Shown: piece by piece, positions 10,564 through 22,744 of the stretch
Numbering within the stretch: position 1 is the stretch's first letter
How the letters are laid out: every line of letters starts with the position of its first letter
Origin: Botryosphaeria dothidea
Lineage: Eukaryota; Ascomycota; Dothideomycetes; Botryosphaeriales; Botryosphaeriaceae
Direction of reading: 5' to 3'
DNA length: 64,000 nt
NCBI GenBank assembly: GCA_011503125.2
Contig: WWBZ02000033.1
Span: 1,674,001-1,738,000 of the forward strand
Notes under the pieces: generated by a model
Seen by the model: only the letters and a program-made list of their open reading frames with translations
Databases searched by the model: none
What the model was told of the DNA's origin: nothing
Position numbers and translations under genes: made by a program

Positions 10564-12656
10564 ATGTCCGAGAAAAGGCCCGTCCGAATTGGAGGTACGG
10601 GATCTTACAAAGTATCATTCGACTGCTTGTGTTCACTTCAGACCAGGATGCTCCGGCTCCGGCGTCGACCGTCGTGATGCTATCCGACAGTTCGCAGCCA
10701 ACCACGAAAGCGACCCGCTTGACGTCATAATTGGTGATTGGATGTCGGAGGCTAACATGACCGCAAAAGGCGTCATGCGAACAGAGGGTGCGCTCATCCC
10801 CTCAACCTCTTTTTTGAAGTCATTGAAGGCCAACTCTATCATTCAGACGCTGGTGATGCTTATGAAGCCACCTTCCTAGAGGCTCTCGAGCCCGCCCTCG
10901 CTGACCTTTCCAAACACAGGATCAAACTTGCTGCCAACGCCGGTGCATCCGACACAGAAAAGCTGCACCGCGTGGTGACCAAGTTGGTAGAAGCCAGAGG
11001 ACTTGATTTAAAAGTCGCGTGGGTCTCCGGCGACGAGGTCCTACCAGCCGTTCAAAAGGCTCTGGACGAAGGAAAATCAACCTTTGAGAATGTATACACC
11101 GGTGAAGTTCTCAAAGAGTGGAAGTTTAAGCCTTTGTATGCCCAAGCTTACTTGGGCGGCCTTGGGATTGCTACGGCTTTTTCGAAGGGCGCAGGTCTGT
11201 CATCAGTAGCTTGTAGCCCGTCACTTGCTAACGACATCAGACATTGTCCTATGCGGAAGGGTATCTGATGCCTCCCCCGTGATTGGTGCCGCATGCTGGT
11301 GGCACAACTGGAAGAGGTCGAACCTCAATCAACTTGCCAACGCTTTCGTAGCTGGCCACATGATCGAGTGTTCCAACTACGTTTGCGGTGGCAACTTCAC
11401 TGGTTTCAAGTCTCTCGAGGACAAGGGCTGGGATGATATCGGTTATCCCATTGCTGAGATTTCGTCCAACGGATCAGTCGTCATCACCAAAAGCCAAGGC
11501 TCCGGAGGAGAAGTGTCAGTCAACACATGCTCATCTCAATTGCTTTACGAGATCCAAGGTCCATGGTACTTCAACTCCGATGTAACTGCCGTCCTCGATT
11601 CCCTCTGGTTCGAGCAGCTCTCCACCGACCGCGTTGCTCTCCATGGTGTAAAATCCGCCCCTCCTCCACCAACAACCAAAGTCGGCCTGACCGCCCGCGG
11701 TGGTTTCCAAGCAGAGTTCCACTGGTTCATTGTTGGCCTCGATGTCCATGAAAAAGCCCGTATGATGGAAGCCCAGATTCGGAAGCTCCTCGGACGCCGT
11801 GCCTCTCAGTTCTCTAAACTCACCTTTACCCTGAACGGCTCGGTCCCGGACAATCCAACAAACCAGAACGCCGCGACCGTAGACTTCCGAGTACTTGCGC
11901 AAGCACCGACAGCGGAAGCTCTGGCGCCGCAGAACTTCATTCGGCCGTGCTTTGATACCATTATGGAGGGCTATCCTGGCGCTACACCGAGTCTGGACAT
12001 GCGCACCGGCTTTCCCCGGCCCATCTACGAATACTACGTGACCCTGTTACCACAGAAAGATATCCAGCATCGAGTTCACCTCACGTGGACTAATGAAACT
12101 CTTGGCATTCCCCCGCCGCCGCAAACCCGCGTCTGGGAGAAGAGACAGCCGAGCCAACCCACCACGGGCAGTGCCGTTGACCTGCTGGGGTTTGGGAAGA
12201 CTGTTCGAGGCCCACTGGGTTGGCTTGTACATGCCCGGAGTGGTGACAAAGGGAGCGACTGCAACGTTGGGTTCTGGGTACGGCATCAAGAAGAGTGGGA
12301 TTGGTTGAGAGGTCTTCTGAGCGTGCAGAAGATACGGCAACTGCTGGCTGACGAATTCAAGGGTGCACCAATAGTGAGTAAACTTTTCCGTTTCAATGTT
12401 GTCCTTCTATTTATTCCGGGCAACACATGTCAGACTGGAGAAGGAAAGACTTTTATTTGCTGACTCCATTTTCCATGACCAGGACCGTTTCGAGCTTCCC
12501 AATTTGCGCGCCGTGCATTTCCTGCTGCATGAACATCTTGACCGCGGTGTCAGTTGTTCAGGCACCTATGACGTTTTGGGGAAGAATGTCGCCGAGTTCC
12601 TTCGATCACGGCATGTTGATCTACCTGTACGGTTCCTAGAAAGGGGCAAGTTGTAA
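10564..12656 (+). CDS. AtuA/DUF1446 domain protein (acyclic terpene utilisation family-like)
   Basis: Five exons, join(10564..10594, 10647..10787, 10847..11194, 11241..12373, 12483..12656), encode 608 residues. The N-terminal two-thirds matches the DUF1446/AtuA fold: start RPVRIGG, GDWMSEANMT, KLAANAGASDTEKLH, DIVLCGRVSDASPVIGAA, then HMIECSNYVCGGNFTGF. A C-terminal segment (HARSGDKGSDCNVGFWVRH through FLLHEHLDRGVSCSG) matches the small AtuA-like C-terminal domain. Bacterial AtuA takes part in acyclic terpene (citronellol, geraniol) catabolism; fungal members are common but functionally undefined, so the substrate is not assigned. The second intron has a weak donor (GTGCGC at 10788) and that junction is the least certain. 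The gene shares a divergent promoter with RAD51; no catabolic partner genes are adjacent. Confidence 0.82.
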
Positions 12657-12901
12657 ATCACTTTGACTCAGCAGCTGTTTATGTTATAATACCTCGAATA
12701 ATGCTATTCTACAACTTCCGGCTAAATACAGTAAAACAGCCGTCACTGTTCTGTTTTGGCTTCCTGTCGGGTAGCCAGATGTACTTCAGACCGCTGGTAC
12801 GGTCTGTGGACCCCGATCACGGTTCAAACCAACCCTTTTCTTCCCATCCAGGGCTACGTTAGACCCTGATCCCCAACAACTATATTTTCTCTCGAATTTT
12901 C

Positions 12902-12907
12902 TATAAG
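12902..12907 (+). promoter_or_regulatory. TATA-like element of the 12981 gene
   Basis: TATAAG lies 79 bp upstream of the ATG at 12981, in an AT-rich patch between the AtuA-like gene and the secreted-protein gene. Position and sequence fit a core promoter; there is no other evidence. Confidence 0.3.
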
Positions 12908-12980
12908 TAGCCAGCCTTTGCAAATTCAGATTCTTCCTGACCACGAATTTACGCTACCCGCACCCCCGTCAACCGCCGAG

Positions 12981-14057
12981 ATGAATACCACGGCCCTCGT
13001 GACTCTTTCCTATATCACAGTGCTCACACATGCTATTCCCGTACTTATACCTAGTACATTTTACGCTCCCAATGACGAAATCGACGCAAACTACCCAAAC
13101 GTCGTATCTCCAACCATTGGCTACTCCACACATCTGCCCCCCGACCTCCTTGATCACAAGAGCGTTTCGCATGCTCCGAATCTGGGCGAGCAGCAGCAGA
13201 ACGAACACGAGAAGGATAAGATGAAGCGCAACTTCGAAGATGGTGAGGCTTTGAGGTCCTTTGTGCAACATTTACAGCTCGGTAAGCACGGCAGCAACCT
13301 CTTTAAGCTTCATTGACAATTAAGAGACATCCGTAGGCACAAGATCCTTCCTCTATCCTGCCTCCTTGGGCTCTTCTGAAAGTCTCGCTCACACTGAAGC
13401 TGCAAAAGAGATATGGCTTCCGTTAATCCCGAGACTGAAGAAGCATCCGGGCAACCGCAAGGGTCACGGTCACGAGGAACGTGAAACACAGAAGCGCAGA
13501 GAAGCTTCCCCGGAGAATGAGTGGACAGATTGCGTGGAGATCTGCGGGGCAGATATGCAGGAATGCTCCAGAAGGGGATGCCTGAAGGGTGGAATCGTAA
13601 GTGTTCTTTTGCTTTGTTGTATCAAACGACCGCCCCAAACATTTGCGGCCCGCGATTAACGGTTCTTGTTGACTTTATCGGTACTGACGACCGGAAAATG
13701 TAGCATCACAACCCTTTTATCTATGTCGACGAGGCCGACCCAGAACCTGCGTCCCATAATCAAAAGAAAAAGGACCTCGAGGGCCAGGCAACTATTCCGA
13801 TAAACCGGGACGACATGCCGCCGACGGCGAAATTGTACTGCCATCAACCGTACTTCAATACTCCTGCGTGCCGGATGGCTGACGGAACGGTAAGACCTTG
13901 TCCTTTACCCCAGGTTTCTGAGTATACTCGATCTCCCAGGAAAGCGTTTGCTAATTTAAATTTTTGTTTTTACTCGTAAAAGCGGAAAGAATGGATCTGG
14001 ATCAATGAGCTTGATAATCCGTATCTGGCACCTCCCCCGCATGGCGAGGGTGCCTGA
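12981..14057 (+). CDS. predicted secreted Cys-containing protein (273 aa), function unknown
   Basis: Four exons, join(12981..13281, 13337..13596, 13704..13889, 13983..14057), are built from strong donors (GTAAGC, GTAAGT, GTAAGA) and keep frame. The first ~20 residues (MNTTALVTLSYITVLTHA) form a plausible signal peptide. The mature part has an unstructured, acidic and polar N-terminus. A Cys cluster follows, DCVEICGADMQEC then RRGC, and a second pair comes later (YCHQPYFNTPAC), giving six Cys in all. The KMKR, EKDK and QKRR basic sites could be Kex2-type processing points, which is inference. No enzyme family is recognised. Size, signal peptide and even Cys number suit a secreted effector-like or cell-surface protein. 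Confidence 0.65.
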
Positions 14058-14699
14058 GTTTGATTTGGGACAGGTCTGATGTCATTTCTATTTCCAGTCC
14101 CTGCGTTGAACAGGCGCATTGATTCCTACCCCGGAACGATGTGCATCTTATGGAGATCTCTGACGTCGTCCACGCACAACGCCACCCACGTGGGAGGATT
14201 TCTCCGAAGTATCTGTTTGTTTTCTCTTTGTAAATGTGATTGCAGGGCTGTGGCAATCCAGTTCGACGGTGTTTTCCCCCATTTTGAAGCTCATGGCTTC
14301 TTTTGTTCGAGGAAGAGCGTCGGCGTTACACGTAGTGTAGAGTCTGTCGAGCCGATCATTTTTACGTGTGAGGGTAGATTCGACTCCTCTCTAGGTAGCC
14401 GATTGGCAGAGAAAGCCACTAATAATCCTATTGGTTGTTTGTTCGTCAAGCCTCTGCTGCAAAGTGCCGGATTAGGCAATCAGAGATGCATCCGCATAGC
14501 CGAGCGGTTCTCAATGGACCCCATCGTCTTACCTGCATGTTGAATCACATGTCAGGTTCATGCAAGCTTCGCTGGCTCGAATGCTCGCCATGAGGCTGAA
14601 AATCAATGGGTATATATGATTGCGATGCTTCACTGATGGTTCCTCTGTCTTCAGTTTTCTAGTTTCGCCGGAGCATCATGACAATCACTTTCCGCAAAC
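14058..14699. other. intergenic with TATA box
   Basis: 642 bases between two plus-strand genes. TATATAT lies at 14611-14617, 83-89 bp upstream of the next ATG, and is a likely core promoter. No gene is supported; a tRNA-like B-box match at 14377-14387 was checked and rejected. Confidence 0.45.
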
Positions 14700-15442
14700 A
14701 TGCCCCGCAAGCGTGATAACCGCGACCTGAAGCCCAAGCCGATTTTGAAGCACAGAAATTCCGACCCGAAGCCTGAACAGGCTGGCGGCGAACCGGAAGC
14801 TCCACCGTTACCGTCATGTGAGAAGAGTAACGATGCTGCGCCCACAATCAGGAACAATTCGAAGAGAGCACTTCACCTCTTGATGCGGATCAAAGAAGAT
14901 CAGAATCCGGTTGCGTCTTTCTTCGGGGTTGCGAGGCTGAAGGGGTCGGCGCTGGATCTGCACAACCTACTGAAAGAAGAAGGTCATGTTCGGACGGGCG
15001 AGAGTGACATTCGGAAGCTGTTCAGAGGTGAACCAAAGAAAGTGAGGACTCTTCTGGAGCAGGATGCTGAGCTTCCAGAGAAGACAAGTGAGTGAACGTT
15101 CACTTCACACTCAGGTAGACCTGATGGACTGACAACCTCGAAGTCCAGACGAAGACTGAGTTCGTATCTATCAATAGCCAGTTCAACAAGGTCATCGTTA
15201 CTCCACTGGAGAAGACCTTCCGAAATCATGGCAGATCGAAGCCGGACTACAGTCATCTCCGGAAACAAGCCGAGCTATTGTTCAGCCAAGCCAGGGAGGC
15301 TCGTAGCTCGTTGAAGCAAGCGGTCAAGGATGCGAAAAAGAGGAACTCGACTGATATCGAACTCGAGCCTCCTCAATTCAAGATCCCAGGCCAGCAAAGA
15401 AGGAAGCGCAAGCGACACTCTCATGCTCGACGCAAGAAATAA
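14700..15442 (+). CDS. basic hypothetical protein (228 aa), probably nuclear
   Basis: Two exons, join(14700..15087, 15144..15442). The donor is A|GTGAGT, the acceptor is CGAAG, and the frame is preserved. The start MPRKRDNRDLKPKPILKH follows a TATA box by about 85 bp. Both termini are strongly basic: a KR-rich, Pro-containing N-terminus and a C-terminal block of the QRRKRKRHSHARRKK type, resembling bipartite nuclear localisation signals. The middle (about 55-180) is predicted helical with HLLMRIKEDQNP, LKGSALDLHNLLKEEG and a charged coiled segment. No known domain is recognised. It could be a fungal-restricted chromatin or ribosome-biogenesis protein, but that rests on composition only. Confidence 0.6.
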
Positions 15443-16770
15443 TTCTCTCACGAAGCATCAGTAGGCCCAAGTCTCTCGCTGCGAATACATTCTGAAGACT
15501 ACAAGGGAAGAGTTATCGACGTTTCGGTTCGTACTGTACCGTTTTTGTAGGACTATATGGTGCTTTCATTTTAATAGGAACTTCGTATCCATACTTCCAC
15601 TACCAATCCGCTCACTGTTAACGATTTGCTTGATTATATCCAACTTTCCCTTCTCAATAATAGTCACTGTCTATGAGATCTAAGCCTCAAGGCGCGCCTG
15701 CACATGCGATATTCTCAAGCACATACTCAAAAGGCCTTGCATATCTCTCTGGAATTTATATTGGCCATGCTTATACCTGAAGGCCTCTGCCATCATCTTC
15801 CCAACACGGAAACCCTTCAAGAGTCCCCTCAAACGGCAGAAAAACAACCCCTCACCCCCTACGCATCCACACTTTCTCACCGCTCAACCAGCCCCCTCCA
15901 AAAACAGCAACACCACAACATACAATGCCCGCGTCGATCCACTCCTCTCGTCTCGCTCCTCCCACCTCACCAAACCCGATCCAGCAACCAGAGACAGACC
16001 GCCAACGCCAAGCCTCGCACCGCAAGAACTCACATACACACACTCCATCTCGCCTCATCACCGAAACACTCCATGGGCGTCTCCGATACAGTGGGACCCT
16101 TGTTTCTCTCCGTCTCGCCCAAAACGTGACCATGCCCAAAAGGCAAACTCCGAAGAGGCAAACCTGCAAGACATCATCCCTTCGGAAAGCCTTCGGTTCG
16201 CGTTCTGGAAGGCCTTGGCTTGACCAAACCCTCACCGCAAGGCCCATCCGGAACGTCGCGCCGACGAAGATGAACGCCCACCGTGAAACAGGATCAGAGT
16301 CACTCTCCTCACGAACATCGGCAAAACCCACAGGGCCATCCAACCCACCCAATCACCAAGAACAAGGCCATCCGAAAGACGCTCCAAAAAAGGCAAACGG
16401 GAAGGTCAAACGAACGGGCCAGCAACACGGCCTTGTGCTTTGACCACACGTCCGCAGCATGCCCAAATCCATCAGAAGGGAACGCCTCCGGGGTCCCACC
16501 ACGCCTACCACCTCTGCTCGCCGTGCCATTTCCCCATTCGACACCGCCATCTCTCAGATCGTATCAGCGCGGCGCCCGAACGGGCAAAGCCGTGGAACTT
16601 CTGGTCTTCTTCCGTCAAGATCGCGCCCACGCACACCCCATCCTGACATCAAAAAAGAATCATGTGGCTGGTTTGCGGTAACAGACCGTCGATTCATATC
16701 GGCGATCATGGCGCTCGCTGTTCCGATTCGTCAATGGCGGCTGTTTTTGGTCACGCACACCGCCTCGCAC

Positions 16771-16786
16771 GAGAGAGAGAGAGAGA
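16771..16786. repeat. (GA)8 dinucleotide repeat
   Basis: Eight uninterrupted GA units inside the gene-poor region. Confidence 0.9.
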
Positions 16787-18610
16787 AACAGAGAGCTGGA
16801 AAGAAGAGCCAGACAACGCAAAGAGACCAGAGTCAAGGAAAAGGCTAAGGAAAAAAAACAGGAACCAACGCCATAAACCGCCCAGCGCCAGCCCAGCTTT
16901 GGAAGTCGAACCCACTTCCGGTCAGCCCAAATGAGTTTGAGCAGCAAGACGACGAGACACGCAACACGCTTTCCCCCTCTCAACCTCAAAGACGAAACTT
17001 GGACTTGCGTGTACACATGCGTAGGGTGGGTTCGTTCTGGCACCATGTGGTCAACGAGGAGCACCACGACTGGCACGCCACGCTAACCGGAAAACCCGCC
17101 ACCTCAGCGCCGCCATTGCCGTCTATGGTGGCGGTTCAATGATGAGGCAAAAGTGAGGCTGTGGCGGTGCCGAAGGTGTTGCTCTCACGCTCTCTCCACC
17201 ACTTGATGAGGTCTCTGCCTTCAGACAAAGAATTCCAGATCATTAAGCTGAAAAGGCGCCCTTCGCGTGACAAATACTTCCGCACAGATACACCGACGGA
17301 ACAGACGTCACAGAACCCAGAGGCGCGGGGCGTAGCAACGGCGCACCGCCGCACGGCGGCCACAGCCGCGCGTCTGCACACGCAAAGCCAATCCGTGGTG
17401 ACTCTGCCACCATCTGGCGCCCGCCTGGCGGCCGCGATTCACCGCGGGTTTGTGTTCACCGAGTAGACATGGCACCAAAAAAAGAAAGTAGGACGAAAAT
17501 TTTTGAAACCACCGTCAATGAGAGGGAGGAGGCCTTTCGTTGACCGGTGAAAGATCTTCAGGCCCGAAGTAGCCGCCCGAGACAATTTTCACCTCTCGAA
17601 CCTCTTTTCAGTCCTTAGCCCCTTCGATCAAGCATCCGGCAAAGTTCTCCGAGAAAAAAAAAGAGGGCCTCGCTAATCGGCCGTGTGGTTGTTGCGGTCA
17701 TGGAAACAAGGTGTGCACAGAGAGAGGCGGTTGAGGCTTTTGAAGGAGCGTGCGGTGCATATGTATGTACGTACGCACATACATGATGCAGTCTTGCAGC
17801 CGCGGCGGTAAGTATGCGCTGATTTACTGCACGAACGGGCGGACAGACCGCTCTTCCTCCCTCGCTCACCACTCAAACCGCAGGCTGAGGAAGAGATCTT
17901 CACCGTGCATTGCGTCAAAATTCAGTCACATGGCTGGGGAAGAACCGCGGAGCTGGAAAGAGACAACGGTCGTCGTTCTGTGCTGTCTCCCATCATTCTC
18001 GAAAGCCAGCGTGGCTGGTGTGGTGGCGCGCTGCGTTGTTTGTGGAGAGAAGCAGAAAACCGAAACGCCGCGCGACACGATGCTCCATCTCTTTTGGCGG
18101 TGAGAGCGAAAAGTTATCCGAATCAGGAAGCTAGAGACAGGCGCCGGACTCCTACGGCACATGTAACCCGGCGGGCCTGACCGCCGCCTTACGACGTCGT
18201 CTCTCTTCTAGCGAAAGCTTCTAGACTGCTGTCGCCATGTCCTCATTTCCTTTTCGTTTTCTCAAGCGGCGGGCAGCATGCAAGGCTCCGGGATCAAGAC
18301 AGCGCGCTTGCCGGGAGGCGCATACACGTATGCAAGCTGTCGCGAGGTGGGGAGACAATGCCGTAGGAAAGCAAGCGACAGCGAATGCGCGCGATATCGT
18401 CGCGGTCTCGTCACAACAAACAAGACCGCGTCCAGCCAATTGGTCCTGCGCGTCTACGATGTGGCTGGCCTTCTTTATCGATTTCGGTGCTGTTTGTCTT
18501 TTGCTCACATCACCCCGCATTTTTCCGTGTCGCGACGCATCTTACACCGCCTGCCAGCGAACCATCATTGGCGGCGGAGGAAAAACATCGATGAGCAACG
18601 CATGCTGCAA

Positions 18611-18629
18611 ACGCACGCACGCACGCACG
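18611..18629. repeat. (ACGC)n tetranucleotide repeat
   Basis: Four ACGC units followed by ACG, inside the gene-poor region. Confidence 0.85.
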
Positions 18630-21600
18630 TCATGCACGAAGAGGGAAGAAGTCTGGAAACAGGCGTCAAGCCTCGCATCGAGAGAAAACGCGAGGCTGGG
18701 CGGCGTCGTCTCTGTGGATCTTACCCCGCCGTTGCTGGAGGACGTCCCGACCGAACGGGAAAAACAACAAATACTGGCTGACGAGAACACTGTGGTTGGC
18801 CGGCCGATCGCGGGGAGAGACCCGTCAGGCTGGTTTATTGACTTTGCTTTTCACTTGGGTGCGGGCTGTGTATGGATGACGAGGCTGGAGGGATGACACG
18901 GCGTCGAGCAGCAGCGCGCAGGCAGGCGTCTTCCGCTGGTCTTCCGTTCGCAGGCCGGCCGTCCGGGACATGCGGGTTGAGTCGCGTTGCCCGGCCGACC
19001 GACAGGACGGCGACTCTTTCTGCAGCAAGTATCGACTCGGCGCGGGCTGCATGATCGGAGGCGTGTGAGTGGTGGTGAGTCGTCGGCGGTTCGTGGCGCG
19101 CCATCGGAGAAAATGAAAACCAGCGGGCCGACCAACCAGCGTGCTCGGCTACCGGAGCCTCTCTTTGTTTTCTCGAAAAAGAGAAAGGCGCGCGGTGCTG
19201 ATCGCGCGCCAGCCTTCGCCCAACGATGCTGCAGCCCAACTCAACGGCCTTGCATAATCGCTGACTGATGGACGGCAACCCATGCAGGGTCTGGCCGCGT
19301 GTCTGCTGGACGCCGACCGATGCCGCAGAGCACCCGTGACCACCAGTCCGCCAGCAACGCGCTGGACAACGCGAAATCAACGCGAAACGTGCTTGCTTCT
19401 CCGACCTGTCTCATCGCCAGTCAGCACGCGGGATAGAAGGACGCAAACCAATGGCCACCACGTCTCTCCAGATAGTCCACGTCATGAGACGATAGCGTGC
19501 AAGCCAGCTCACCCGCCCTCGCGCCATCAGGATCCTCATACCATGATAGCCAGCCAGCTAGCTGCGCTGGAGATAGCCGTGTGCGTGGTGGAGGCCACGC
19601 CTCACTCGGCCGTCGCAAACATCTTCAGGATCCCCTCCAAGCCTCCACTCGGCCGTCCAGGCCAATCCTTACACACGCCCATCGCGATCCTGTTTTTTTC
19701 TTGCCTTTTTACACACCCAAGCCCGCCGCCGCCGACGGGAAAATCCTTGAAGGCAAGTGGCAGTGCAGACGCGTCCACGTAGAGAACAACACACACCGCC
19801 ACCGCTAACGCTTCCAACAGCGAGAAACAGCCGCTCCGCCGCCGCCGCCGGAATGCTTCGTCGACGCCATCCTCCGGACGACGGCGGACGCCAAATCCAT
19901 GGCGCTGAAAATGTGGAAAGCGGAGAACAAGGTTCCTGCCTGCGTGGGATTTATGCAGCCCGCGCTAAACCCTAAACGATATTGACGCAATTCACACAAA
20001 TGCACAAATCCAACAACCACTGCTGAACGTGAAGGAAAAAAAAAAACGCCAGTGCTTCTCCAATGGCTTCACCGCCACTAATGACACACGCTGCCGATGA
20101 AGCCGGTCCAGCGGCGCGCGCAAGTAAGTCTGCGGCGCATGTCCCTCTCTGCCTCTCACCGTCAAAGCAAATGACAATTTCGCCGTGGAGGGGGCTGGGT
20201 TTAAAGCAAGAGCAAAAGCACAGGCGTTCATCGCCGCCGCGAATAGATAGACGGGGGGGGAATGACACTTCCTTTAACGTTTACGAGCGTCAGGACCGCA
20301 GGGTCTGTAGAATTGGGTCTTTGCTCGCTGCCGAATCGGCGTCGCTGAAAGGAGAGACGTGCTGCATTGCGTTGCAGCATCTTGCATGAACGAGGCGAGC
20401 ACGTCTGTGTCGATGGAGATAATGATTTCTGCTCGCGTGCATGCACGTCAGCTGTCGTAGCCAGCACCCGGGGTCTTTCGGCTCCGAGGCTCGGTCGGCT
20501 ATGGGACGACGGCAAAAAAGAGAGGAGAGAGAGTGGCTGCTGGTTCATCCCTCCCCACAAAGCGTTGGGGCGCGTATAATGAATGCACACGTACACATCC
20601 ATTGAACATATCTTTGTATAAGCAACCACGCTTCCACTAGCGGCTAAGCTTTGGAGAAAGACTAATTTTTCGCTGCTATGCATAGACCGCAATCGCCGCT
20701 CGGAGCACCGTGCAATAGTCAGCAGTTCTGCTGTTAGCCATCGCCATCCTCCGGGCCCCCCCCCATCTGCCATCTCGATTGAGCAAACGAGACATGGTGG
20801 AGTAAACGCGTAGCTCATCATGACGGCTTTTTGACGCGAAGGTAAGAAAGGAAAGGAGAGGGCGGAAAAGCGCGCACGCGAGCATTTCACATACCCCCTC
20901 CCCTTCATCCCCACTCCACCGCGCCGCAAGCCTCCATACCGATGGTCATGGGGCTCTCGTTTTCCCCTGTTCATCTCGCCAGTTGAGTGGACGGAGGTTG
21001 TCACGAAGCGTAGCATTGGCAATAATGGAGCGAAGCAATAGACGGGGACACGAACCCTCTTCCCCCTCGGCACATGGCCAGAGAGGGGTCGTTCAATTCC
21101 TTTCTCTCGTCCCGGTATCCTCACAGACATAGCCTCTCTACCTTGAGCCACATCCGAAATCCCCCGTCCGTCCATTCTACCACTCATCCCCTCTCCCCCA
21201 ATGACTCCTTTCCCCCTTTTCCGACATCTTCAACGCAGTATATAAGGAAGTACAGAAGGTAGAAAGAAACCGATATCCAGCCGGTAGATACAAGACAGAG
21301 GCCGCCTGGCTGACAGCCTTCTTGGCGGCCCAAATTACAAAGGACGTAGAAAGCTTTACAGTTAAAAGTATGATACAAGAAACGACAGTTGTAATGTAAG
21401 AACGACCAACCCAATGCCGGTGGTATAAGGACCCTTGTGACCCGAAAAAAACCAGCCTAGAGGTAGAAAATCAAATCGAGAAGAAATCAACGAGAGGACA
21501 GTGCTGTGTCAGAGCAAAAGACACAAAGACGGAACAAAACGAAAGGGCGGTCTAAAAAACGACGATGAGCGACTAACGAGAGCCTTTCGCGAGCGAATAG

Positions 21601-22744
21601 GAGAGTCGGACGAAGAACCCACTTGCCCACGACGACGCTACTGCAACGTCGTGTGATCCTCCACACCGTATCTTCCCTTTTCGTCCCCTAGCCTGTCTCT
21701 TGTTCCCCACAACCAGTCGGAATGTCTATGTCTCGGCTCTTTTTTGTGCCACCCCCGCGGCCACTTTTCGAAATGAGAGGAAAGGAAAAACAAAGTTTGG
21801 GTAAGGAAATTTGTAGAGTAGGAAAATTCTTGGTGTTGAGTACGCGAGGGCCTCCATACGCCTGCTCGCCGTTGGCTTTTCTGCTTAAACTCCTGACTAG
21901 CTAGAGAGACAAAGAAAATGTGTAGGGATGGGAATATGCTGGGGCGTTTGTGAAAAATAGTGGGTATTCGCCGAGCGCGCTTTGTGTGGATGTTGATGAT
22001 GAACGCTGTACAAGCTGTTTCTCTTCCTCGCTCCGGAATAATGAAATAAAGTCCTCGCGCCCGGAAAAAGGGTCAAGTTCGCGAATCGGAATCAACAAAA
22101 TAGCGGTAACAAAAAGGGGTATAGCGCCGAGCAAAGCAAACTCGCTTTCCGTGCTGGTAGAAACAGGGGTATGCTGTAAAGCGTCTAACTAAGCAGTGCC
22201 CGATAGGTGGTGTGATGTGAGTGGTATGGATGCCGCCAAAAAGATATGGGACAAACGACAAACAGCTTGCAAAAAACATCAAACAGCCTGGCCCGTTCCG
22301 TAGGGGCCGGATGGGGTATGAAGCGAACAAGAAAACACGACTACCTAAATCCCAATACCCTTTACCGCCCAAGACACCGTAGATATGAGCAAAGTTATGC
22401 CGCCAAATGTCGCAAGTCCGATGGAAAGAATCGGTCGAAATAAATGCAGCGAGGCTCGCCAATCATACTTGGCATGCCAGAAAATGTCGAAATCGACGGT
22501 GCGGCTGAAGAAACGCCGCCAAACACCAAATGCTCCTGTGCTCCTTCCCTTTTATGTCTGAGATGCCACCAGTCCGTTCCTGACGGAGATTCCCCTGTAG
22601 CTTGGAGGAATGCGTAAAGACGCCGATCCGAAATCGCTTAGAAAGTGGCCGTCAGAGGTTGATTTTTTTCGATCCGATTAAGATTAGTCGTATGTGCAAG
22701 AATAAACATCAAATGTGAGGAATTGAAGAAGGCCGGATCTACGA

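Larger units (their letters stand above)
15443..22744. other. 7.3 kb convergent gene-poor region
   Basis: The flanking genes point into this region (14700-15442 on +, the kinase ending at 22745 on -). No conserved protein is recognised in any frame. Long open frames occur at 15925-16443 (+, 172 codons), 18237-18896 (+, 219 codons) and 20228-21187 (-, 319 codons). Their predicted proteins are rich in Arg, Ser and Cys, have no domain, and overlap other frames. A TATATA lies at 21239-21244. Short tandem repeats occur at 16771 and 18611. The AT-richer end near 22 kb would include the kinase 3' UTR. Non-coding RNA or lineage-specific genes cannot be excluded. Confidence 0.45.

Noticed and set aside
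12821..12830. GGTTCAAACC, tRNA B-box-like
   Set aside because: The T stem does not pair and no cloverleaf can be drawn from the upstream sequence.
14377..14387. GATTCGACTCC, a good match to a tRNA B box
   Set aside because: The flanking bases do not form a 5-bp T stem, and no A box, acceptor stem or anticodon arm is found at the right distance.
14487..14594. TAGCCGAGCGG followed by GGCTCGAATGC, resembling A and B boxes of a Leu/Ser tRNA
   Set aside because: The seven bases before the A box have no complement after the B box, and the D stem does not close.
15925..16443. 172-codon plus-strand frame and an overlapping 166-codon minus-strand frame
   Set aside because: Both are composition artefacts of a stretch rich in C and A on one strand; neither has a domain or credible start.
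16905..16925. Minus-strand GGTTCGACTTCC, B-box-like
   Set aside because: The T stem has mismatches and no A box lies upstream.
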